A DNA stretch of 64,000 nt from Thalassococcus_A lentus (GTDB taxonomy: Bacteria; Pseudomonadota; Alphaproteobacteria; Rhodobacterales; Rhodobacteraceae). Each line of letters opens with the position of its first letter. Position 1 is the stretch's first letter. The notes beneath the pieces are model-generated. The model saw only the letters and a list, made by a program, of their open reading frames with translations. It ran no database searches and was not told where the DNA came from. The position numbers were made by a program, and so were the translations under genes. Positions 58,568 through 64,000 of this stretch are shown here, piece by piece. The stretch covers positions 62,001 to 126,000 of the forward strand of contig NZ_JAQIOY010000001.1 of assembly GCF_028023555.1 (NCBI RefSeq), written 5' to 3'.

Positions 58568-60898
58568 GTGCCTTCATTCTCGAACACCCTTGAGCAGGCC
58601 ATTCATTCCGCGCTCGCGCTTGCCAATTCGCGCAGCCACGAATTCGCAACGCTTGAGCATTTGTTGCTGGCCCTCATTGATGAGCCCGACGCGGCACGCG
58701 TGATGAAAGCCTGTTCGGTCGACACCGAAGAGCTTCGGACAACGCTGGTCGAGTTCATCGACGAGGATCTGGCGAACCTCGTCACCGACATCGAGGGCTC
58801 GGAAGCCGTGCCCACTGCCGCGTTCCAACGCGTCATCCAGAGGGCGGCGATCCATGTGCAGTCCTCTGGCCGCACAGAAGTGACCGGCGCAAATGTGTTG
58901 GTGGCCATCTTTGCCGAACGCGAAAGCAACGCCGCATATTTCCTGCAGGAACAGGACATGACGCGGTACGATGCTGTTAACTTTATCGCCCACGGTGTTG
59001 CCAAGGATCCTGCCTACGGCGAAGCGCGTCCCGTGCAGGGCGCGACCGAAGGCGAAGAAGCTGCTCAGAACGAAGAGGCCGCCGCAGCAAGTGCCAAGGA
59101 CGAATCCGCTCTGGCCAAATATTGCGTCGATCTGAACGCCAAGAGCCGCGAGGGTGATATCGATCCCTTGATCGGCCGCGACCACGAAGTCGAGCGCTGC
59201 ATTCAAGTTCTGTGCCGCCGCCGCAAGAATAACCCGCTTTTGGTGGGCGATCCCGGTGTTGGCAAAACCGCAATTGCCGAAGGACTGGCGCGCAAGATCG
59301 TCGCTGGCGAGACACCCGAGGTCCTGTCCGAAACAACCATCTACAGCCTCGATATGGGCGCGCTGCTTGCAGGAACCCGGTATCGCGGTGATTTCGAGGA
59401 ACGCCTGAAGGCGGTCGTGACCGAGCTGGAAGAGCATCCTGACGCGGTGCTGTTTATCGACGAAATCCACACGGTGATTGGCGCTGGTGCCACTTCTGGC
59501 GGCGCTATGGATGCATCCAACCTGCTGAAACCCGCGTTGCAGGGCGGCAAACTGCGGACCATGGGTTCAACCACCTACAAGGAATTCCGCCAGCACTTCG
59601 AAAAGGATCGCGCGCTTTCACGCCGCTTCCAGAAGATCGACGTGAACGAGCCGTCTGTCGAAGACACCATAAAGATCCTCAAGGGCCTGAAGCCCTATTT
59701 CGAAGAACACCACAGCGTCAAATACACAGGCGATGCGATCAAGACAGCCGTTGAGCTTTCGGCGCGCTATATCAACGACCGCAAACTGCCGGACAAGGCC
59801 ATCGACGTCATCGACGAAGCCGGTGCTGCGCAACATCTCGTGGTCGCTTCCAAGCGTCGCAAGTCCATCGGCACCAAGGAAATCGAGGACGTGGTCGCCA
59901 AGATTGCGCGCATCCCGCCCAAAAACGTCTCCAAGGACGATGCCGAGGTTCTCAAGGATCTGGAAAAATCGCTCAAGCGGGTGGTGTTTGGACAAAACAA
60001 CGCCATCGAGGCGCTGTCTTCGGCAATCAAACTGGCACGTGCCGGTTTGCGCGAACCTGAAAAGCCTATCGGCAACTACCTGTTCGCGGGGCCAACGGGT
60101 GTTGGTAAAACCGAGGTTGCCAAGCAACTGGCTGATACGCTGGGTGTTGAACTTCTGCGCTTTGACATGTCCGAGTACATGGAAAAGCACGCGGTCAGCC
60201 GCCTGATTGGTGCGCCTCCCGGGTATGTTGGATTCGATCAGGGCGGTCAGTTGACAGATGGTGTGGATCAGCACCCGCATTGTGTTCTGCTGCTCGACGA
60301 AATCGAAAAAGCGCACCCAGATGTCTACAATATTCTGTTGCAGGTCATGGACCACGGGTCGCTGACAGACCACAACGGCCGCACGGTTGATTTCCGCAAT
60401 GTCATTCTCATCATGACATCCAATGCTGGCGCGACCGAACAGGCCAAGGCTGCCATTGGCTTTGGACGGGATCGCCGGACCGGTGAAGACACGGCCGCCA
60501 TCGAGCGGACCTTTACGCCAGAATTCCGGAACCGTCTGGACGCGGTCATCAGCTTTGCACCGCTGCCCAAGGAAACCATCCTTCAGGTGGTCGAGAAGTT
60601 TGTTCTTCAGCTCGAAGCACAATTGCTGGACCGCAACGTGACGATCGAACTGACCCGGCCAGCCGCGGAATGGCTCGCAGACAAGGGCTATGATGACAAA
60701 ATGGGCGCGCGTCCTTTGGGCCGCGTTATCCAGGAGTACATCAAGAAGCCGCTGGCCGAAGAGCTTCTGTTTGGCAAACTGGCCAAGGGCGGCGTTGTCA
60801 AAGTCACCGTCAAGAACGGCGAGCTGGAACTGAAACTGAGCGGGCCGGACAAACCACGCCTCAGTTCGAAAAAGCCGCCACTTTTGACGGCTGAATGA
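58568..60898 (+). CDS. clpA: ATP-dependent Clp protease ATP-binding subunit ClpA
   Basis: This 776-residue AAA+ unfoldase feeds substrates to ClpP. The N-terminal ClpN domain (about 1-145) binds adaptor ClpS; Walker A motifs are GDPGVGKT at 227-234 and GPTGVGKT at 508-515. An acidic Ala/Glu linker (about 155-180) separates the N domain. Near the D2 C-terminal part the IGL/ClpP loop reads AAIGFGRDR, fitting ClpA rather than ClpB. The start is GTG at 58568 with GAGGAG 7 bases upstream. clpS is not adjacent. The stop overlaps the M23 peptidase gene start (ATGA). Confidence 0.97.
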   Translation: MPSFSNTLEQAIHSALALANSRSHEFATLEHLLLALIDEPDAARVMKACSVDTEELRTTLVEFIDEDLANLVTDIEGSEAVPTAAFQRVIQRAAIHVQSSGRTEVTGANVLVAIFAERESNAAYFLQEQDMTRYDAVNFIAHGVAKDPAYGEARPVQGATEGEEAAQNEEAAAASAKDESALAKYCVDLNAKSREGDIDPLIGRDHEVERCIQVLCRRRKNNPLLVGDPGVGKTAIAEGLARKIVAGETPEVLSETTIYSLDMGALLAGTRYRGDFEERLKAVVTELEEHPDAVLFIDEIHTVIGAGATSGGAMDASNLLKPALQGGKLRTMGSTTYKEFRQHFEKDRALSRRFQKIDVNEPSVEDTIKILKGLKPYFEEHHSVKYTGDAIKTAVELSARYINDRKLPDKAIDVIDEAGAAQHLVVASKRRKSIGTKEIEDVVAKIARIPPKNVSKDDAEVLKDLEKSLKRVVFGQNNAIEALSSAIKLARAGLREPEKPIGNYLFAGPTGVGKTEVAKQLADTLGVELLRFDMSEYMEKHAVSRLIGAPPGYVGFDQGGQLTDGVDQHPHCVLLLDEIEKAHPDVYNILLQVMDHGSLTDHNGRTVDFRNVILIMTSNAGATEQAKAAIGFGRDRRTGEDTAAIERTFTPEFRNRLDAVISFAPLPKETILQVVEKFVLQLEAQLLDRNVTIELTRPAAEWLADKGYDDKMGARPLGRVIQEYIKKPLAEELLFGKLAKGGVVKVTVKNGELELKLSGPDKPRLSSKKPPLLTAE

Positions 60899-61848
60899 AC
60901 CGCGCAATCCTAGCGTTTGCACTGTCCGCCGCGGGTCCCCTCGCGGCGGAACCGTTTTTGCACTGGCCCGTGGATTGCGCGGTTGGCAAAACCTGTTTTG
61001 TCGAGGATCACGTTGATCGCGATCCCGGCACAGGAGCCCGCGATTTCAGTTGCGGTCTAAACACGCGGGATGGTCATACGGGCGTTGATATCGCCATCCC
61101 GGATTTCAACGCATTGGAGGCCCCCGGTGTAGCTGTGGTTGCGGCTGCTGCAGGGTCCGTTACCCGCACGCGGGATGGTATGGTAGACGATTGGCGAATG
61201 CCCGGCGTGACCAGTCAAAATGCCTGTGGCAACGCGGTCATCATCAACCACCACGATGGCTGGGAAACGTGGTACTGCCATCTTGCCCAAGGCTCGGTTG
61301 CGGTTCAGCCCGGCGATCTGGTCCAACCCGGAGACCCGATTGGCACGATCGGGTTGTCAGGGCAAACAACACATCCCCATTTGCATTTTCGCGTCCGAAA
61401 GGATGGGCAGGACATCGACCCGTTTGATTCAGATGGAACGCTGGAATGTGGCGGGCCGACACCGTCGATCTGGCTGGAAACGCCCGTCTATCACAAAACA
61501 CTTCTGCACTTTGCCGGGTTCTCAAACAGCGTACCGGACTACGAAACCTTTCGAGCCGGACGCGCGCGTATTGATGTGAGCGCCCCTGATCAACCGCTTG
61601 TCGTCTATGCCGAGGTGGGCTTTGCCGAACACGGTGACATTGTCACAATCACCGCGACTGGCCCTCGAGGCGAAGTGTTCCGCCACAGCCGCGTGATGAA
61701 GTCACCGCGCAACAGCCAATTACCAGCCTTTGGCAAAAGAGCGCCCAAGGGCGGCTGGCCCCCAGGCGAATATCTGGGCCAGATCACGCTGACCCGTGGC
61801 GACACACTGGTCGCCAACCGCTGGGCACATGTGACCGTCAGGCGCTAG
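60895..61848 (+). CDS. Exported M23 family metallopeptidase
   Basis: This 317-residue protein has a signal peptide (about 1-18, ILAFALSAAGPLAA) and a LytM/M23 zinc endopeptidase domain that cuts peptidoglycan cross-bridges. The metal ligands His61 and Asp65 (DGHTGVD) and His162 with His164 (THPHLHF) are present, as is His129 (WYCHL), so it should be active. A C-terminal beta domain (about 200-317) is of unknown type. Six cysteines in the mature protein suggest disulfides. It starts inside the clpA stop (ATGA) and its own stop overlaps the convergent gene's stop (CTAG). Confidence 0.93.
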   Translation: MNRAILAFALSAAGPLAAEPFLHWPVDCAVGKTCFVEDHVDRDPGTGARDFSCGLNTRDGHTGVDIAIPDFNALEAPGVAVVAAAAGSVTRTRDGMVDDWRMPGVTSQNACGNAVIINHHDGWETWYCHLAQGSVAVQPGDLVQPGDPIGTIGLSGQTTHPHLHFRVRKDGQDIDPFDSDGTLECGGPTPSIWLETPVYHKTLLHFAGFSNSVPDYETFRAGRARIDVSAPDQPLVVYAEVGFAEHGDIVTITATGPRGEVFRHSRVMKSPRNSQLPAFGKRAPKGGWPPGEYLGQITLTRGDTLVANRWAHVTVRR

Positions 61849-62195
61849 GGCAGATCAACCGGCAATCGCGTTTTCCCCCAACCATCAACCGAACACTTTT
61901 CCCGAATAAACACCACGGCAATTCCTTCCGGGATCGCAACACCGCCTAAGGATCGGGTGAAAGGTTGCTCGTTCACGTGGGGATGGGCCAGAACGCGCGT
62001 GCCCAGAATAGTGCCGTCTTCCAGCTCGACGCGCCATCCGTCGGCATAGTGATCCCAGCCGGTATCTGGATGCGCCAACGTCACTGAAAAACGCCACGTG
62101 TCACCATTGCGCTGCGCCTCTGCCGCTTTGATCTCAGATGGTTCTGACTGCGCCATCGACGCAACAAAAAGGAAGAAGGGAACAAGATATTTCAT
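61845..62195 (-). CDS. Small exported protein, unknown
   Basis: This 116-residue protein has a signal peptide (about 1-17, LVPFFLFVASMAQS) and a compact beta-rich mature domain with WRFSVTLAHPDTGWDHYADGW and ILGTRVLAHPHVNEQPFTRS. One cysteine only. Similar small exported proteins are common in Rhodobacterales, but no function is known. Its stop overlaps that of the M23 gene; it lies 35 bases downstream of the DUF599 gene on the same strand. Confidence 0.8.
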   Translation of the reverse strand: MKYLVPFFLFVASMAQSEPSEIKAAEAQRNGDTWRFSVTLAHPDTGWDHYADGWRVELEDGTILGTRVLAHPHVNEQPFTRSLGGVAIPEGIAVVFIREKCSVDGWGKTRLPVDLP

Positions 62196-62230
62196 AGCGA
62201 CAGCCTATCACGGCAGACACCGGTGCCGTT

Positions 62231-62941
62231 TCACGGTTTCGTGGGTGCCGACGCCTGCATCAGCACGGCCCGCGATTGCGAAGCAAATTCACGCCGCAAC
62301 ACGACACCCAACGTAAAAAACACGGCGAGCAACAGGGCCTCTGGACCGACCAACCAAGCTGCGCAGGCTATTCCAAAGTAGACCGAGCGCAGACCACGGT
62401 TATAGCCACGCGCAGCAAGCACATTGATCTGGCCAGCGCGGTTTGCTTGGACCATTGCCTGCGGATCATTAGCATCGTTGGGAACAGCCGCCATCAAAAC
62501 AGCACAATACCCAAACAATCTGTGGGACCATACAAATTTCAGGAAGGCATTCGCTGCGAAGAGCACGAGCACAAGCAGTTTGATTTCCCAAACAACCACC
62601 GGATCGGCGCTTTGCGTCAGATCCTGCGCCACGCCGCGCAGACGTTCGGCATTGCCCAGCAGGGCAAAGCCGCCGCCAATCGCGATCATGCTGGCAGAGG
62701 CGAAAAACGCTGTTCCCTGTCTGAGCTGCCCTATGATCTGTGAATCGAAGATCCGTGGTTCACGAACGACGAATTCATTCATCCAGTTCAACCGGTATTG
62801 GGCCATGAGTTTCGACATCGAGGGCCGCGACGCGGGCGGATGTTCGATCACGAGCGTGGAAACCAACCATGACAAAAGCAGTAGCGTGACCGCCCATATA
62901 TCGAGCGTCGTGAACAGGGCGAGACGGTCTGCAAATTCCAT
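62231..62941 (-). CDS. DUF599 family membrane protein
   Basis: This 236-residue protein matches DUF599, with four to five transmembrane helices (about 12-32, 77-97, 112-135, 184-200, 204-222). The signature WMNEFVVREPRIFDSQIIGQL (21 residues, 53-73) is conserved; FFASASMIAIGGGFALLG follows. It has no known function. Its start is 3 bases beyond the stop of the CopD-like gene, so both are cotranscribed. Confidence 0.85.
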   Translation of the reverse strand: MEFADRLALFTTLDIWAVTLLLLSWLVSTLVIEHPPASRPSMSKLMAQYRLNWMNEFVVREPRIFDSQIIGQLRQGTAFFASASMIAIGGGFALLGNAERLRGVAQDLTQSADPVVVWEIKLLVLVLFAANAFLKFVWSHRLFGYCAVLMAAVPNDANDPQAMVQANRAGQINVLAARGYNRGLRSVYFGIACAAWLVGPEALLLAVFFTLGVVLRREFASQSRAVLMQASAPTKP

Positions 62942-62944
62942 GGC

Positions 62945-63355
62945 TCAGAATGGCTTGACGACAACGACCCAGAGGATCGCAATTGCGCCAAAAACGCTGA
63001 CTTCGTTGAATATCCTCAGGAACCGGTCGCTCTTTTCGAACACGCCTCTTCGCGCCTTGAGAACCAGCCGGCCCGTGTAGGCATAGTGGCCCGCCAGAGC
63101 CAGAACCAAGACGATTTTCAGCAAGGACCAGCTTGGCCATTGCCAAAGATGCGCCAGCCACAAACCAGTGCCCAGCGCGATCACGGCCAGTCCGGCCGAG
63201 AACCGGTACAGACGGATTGTCAAATCTCCGAGTGGGCCAAATTCGCCCAAACGATCCCATTCTCGTTTCCAGAAAATCAGGGCACGCGGCACCGCAAAGA
63301 TGGAGGTCATCCACCCCATCACGCACAGCAGATGTATGATCTTGATCCAATCCAT
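62945..63355 (-). CDS. CopD/HemJ-like four-helix membrane protein
   Basis: This 136-residue protein has four transmembrane helices and the opening MDWIKIIHLLCVMGWMTSIF with a histidine in helix 1 (His8), typical of the CopD/HemJ-like superfamily whose helices often bind haem or copper. A second conserved area is HYAYTGRLVLKARRG. The start ATG at 63355 excludes 34 open upstream codons. It is the first gene of the pair with DUF599 and diverges from glcD. True protoporphyrinogen oxidase activity is not implied. Confidence 0.82.
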   Translation of the reverse strand: MDWIKIIHLLCVMGWMTSIFAVPRALIFWKREWDRLGEFGPLGDLTIRLYRFSAGLAVIALGTGLWLAHLWQWPSWSLLKIVLVLALAGHYAYTGRLVLKARRGVFEKSDRFLRIFNEVSVFGAIAILWVVVVKPF

Positions 63356-63435
63356 GATCCTGCTGTGCCCCGAGGAGAGGCTGGGCGCAAGATGCCGCAG
63401 GGACGCAGCCAAGTTTTGACTCGCAATATGCCGGT

Positions 63436-63458
63436 ATTGGTTATATGAATTTACCAAT
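63436..63458. promoter_or_regulatory. Inverted repeat in the glcD promoter, possible operator
   Basis: ATTGGT (63436-63441) and ACCAAT (63453-63458) form an inverted repeat with 11 bases between, overlapping a candidate -10 (TTATAT, 63441-63446) with TTGACT 19 bases before it. GntR-type regulators of glycolate and lactate genes use TGGT/ACCA half-sites, usually with a shorter spacer. The link is inference. Confidence 0.33.
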
Positions 63459-63474
63459 TCGAGGAGGACCGATC

Positions 63475-64000
63475 ATGCAGATGCCTACCCCTAATCCACA
63501 AATTCTGGCCAAAAAGGCCCGTATTGTCGAACGTTTGCGCGCCGTTCTGCCGCGCGATTCAGTGATCGAGGATGAGGCGGAAACACGGGCATATGAATGC
63601 GACGCCCTGACAGCTTACAAATGTCCACCTTTGGCGGCCGTATTGCCATCTTCCACCAAAGAAGTTTCCGATGTCTTACGCATCTGCTGGGAAGAAGGTG
63701 TGCCCGTTGTTCCGCGTGGGTCGGGCACGTCGTTGGCAGGTGGTGCGCTTCCAACGGCGGATTGCGTAATTCTTGGTGTGGCGCGCATGAACGACGTACT
63801 GGAAACGGACTACGATAACCGCGTAATCCGCGTTCAAACCGGCCGGACGAACCTGTCTGTTACCGGTGCCGTGGAAGAGGAAGACTTCTTTTACGCACCG
63901 GATCCATCGAGCCAGCTCGCCTGTGCGATCGCGGGAAACATCGCGATGAATTCGGGCGGCGCCCATTGCCTGAAATATGGTGTCACAACGAACAACCTGC
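63475..64000 (+). CDS. glcD: Glycolate oxidase subunit GlcD, N-terminal part (runs off window)
   Basis: The first 175 residues of an FAD-linked glycolate oxidase subunit. The PCMH-type FAD domain is recognised by PPLAAVLPSSTKEVSDVLRI, the FAD loop VPRGSGTSLAGGALP and AIAGNIAMNSGGAHCLKYG, all with correct spacing. ATG at 63475 has a strong GAGGAGG 7 bases upstream. GlcD works with GlcE and GlcF to oxidise glycolate to glyoxylate, feeding electrons to the respiratory chain; those genes would lie beyond the edge. It diverges from the CopD-like gene. Confidence 0.93.
   Translation, partial: MQMPTPNPQILAKKARIVERLRAVLPRDSVIEDEAETRAYECDALTAYKCPPLAAVLPSSTKEVSDVLRICWEEGVPVVPRGSGTSLAGGALPTADCVILGVARMNDVLETDYDNRVIRVQTGRTNLSVTGAVEEEDFFYAPDPSSQLACAIAGNIAMNSGGAHCLKYGVTTNNL

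Noticed and set aside
1..64000. CRISPR arrays, insertion sequences and prophage genes
   Set aside because: No regularly spaced repeats, transposase or phage structural genes were found anywhere in the window.

Overview
The window reads as chromosomal DNA of an alphaproteobacterium of the order Rhodobacterales (Roseobacter group). This rests on the wording of the ribosomal proteins and RNA polymerase, the atpHAGDC order, a 391-residue EF-Tu, the pyrB/dihydroorotase-like/plsY run, a twin-transmembrane HIG1 protein next to a PduO-type adenosyltransferase, and evenly high GC. I see no prophage, transposase, integrase or CRISPR array. The window is gene-dense, and most genes are translationally coupled to a neighbour.

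Positions 1-15442 carry, on the minus strand, the classical series tuf, tRNA-Trp, secE, nusG, rplK, rplA, rplJ, rplL, rpoB, rpoC (rpoC runs off the left edge). Four blocks interrupt it: a CoA-transferase/hydratase pair between tuf and tRNA-Trp, two nearly identical 73-residue exported proteins on the opposite strand between tRNA-Trp and secE, a flavin-oxidase-like gene between nusG and rplK, and a secreted beta-lactamase-fold hydrolase between rplA and rplJ. Terminators after tuf, tRNA-Trp, rplA and rplL, and candidate promoters before tuf, tRNA-Trp, rplJ and rpoB, suggest several independent transcription units.

Positions 15551-29026 hold a membrane-anchored phosphodiesterase, a lipoprotein, a cytochrome P450, cobalamin adenosyltransferase with a HIG1-like protein, a short-chain dehydrogenase, an SH3 protein, parC, a MotA/MotB-like motor pair whose MotB-like subunit has a very long coiled coil, a ChaC-like protein and a DUF2125 protein.

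Positions 29045-31996 encode the most unusual protein here: 983 residues joining an SGNH/GDSL-type hydrolase domain, a Cys/His cluster, a V8/trypsin-like serine protease domain and a DNA/RNA non-specific (NUC1) endonuclease domain, with catalytic motifs visible in all three enzyme domains and no signal peptide. It is the best candidate for an undescribed system.

Positions 32159-43667 hold a small amino-acid catabolic cluster (M20 hydrolase, Lrp regulator, diaminopropionate ammonia-lyase), yqgE, a DsbD N-terminal-like protein, an RND efflux pair, and a coupled set of uracil-DNA glycosylase, phosphoesterase and moaB.

Positions 43900-50400 begin with a pyrimidine operon (pyrB, two unknown membrane proteins, a dihydroorotase-like protein that has lost its metal ligands, plsY), followed by an alpha/beta hydrolase, a DsbA-fold isomerase and prs. 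Positions 50454-56196 hold a small membrane protein, an H-type lectin and the F1 ATP synthase operon. Positions 56845-64000 hold a methyltransferase-like gene, gloB, clpA overlapping an M23 peptidase gene, three small exported or membrane proteins, and the start of glcD.
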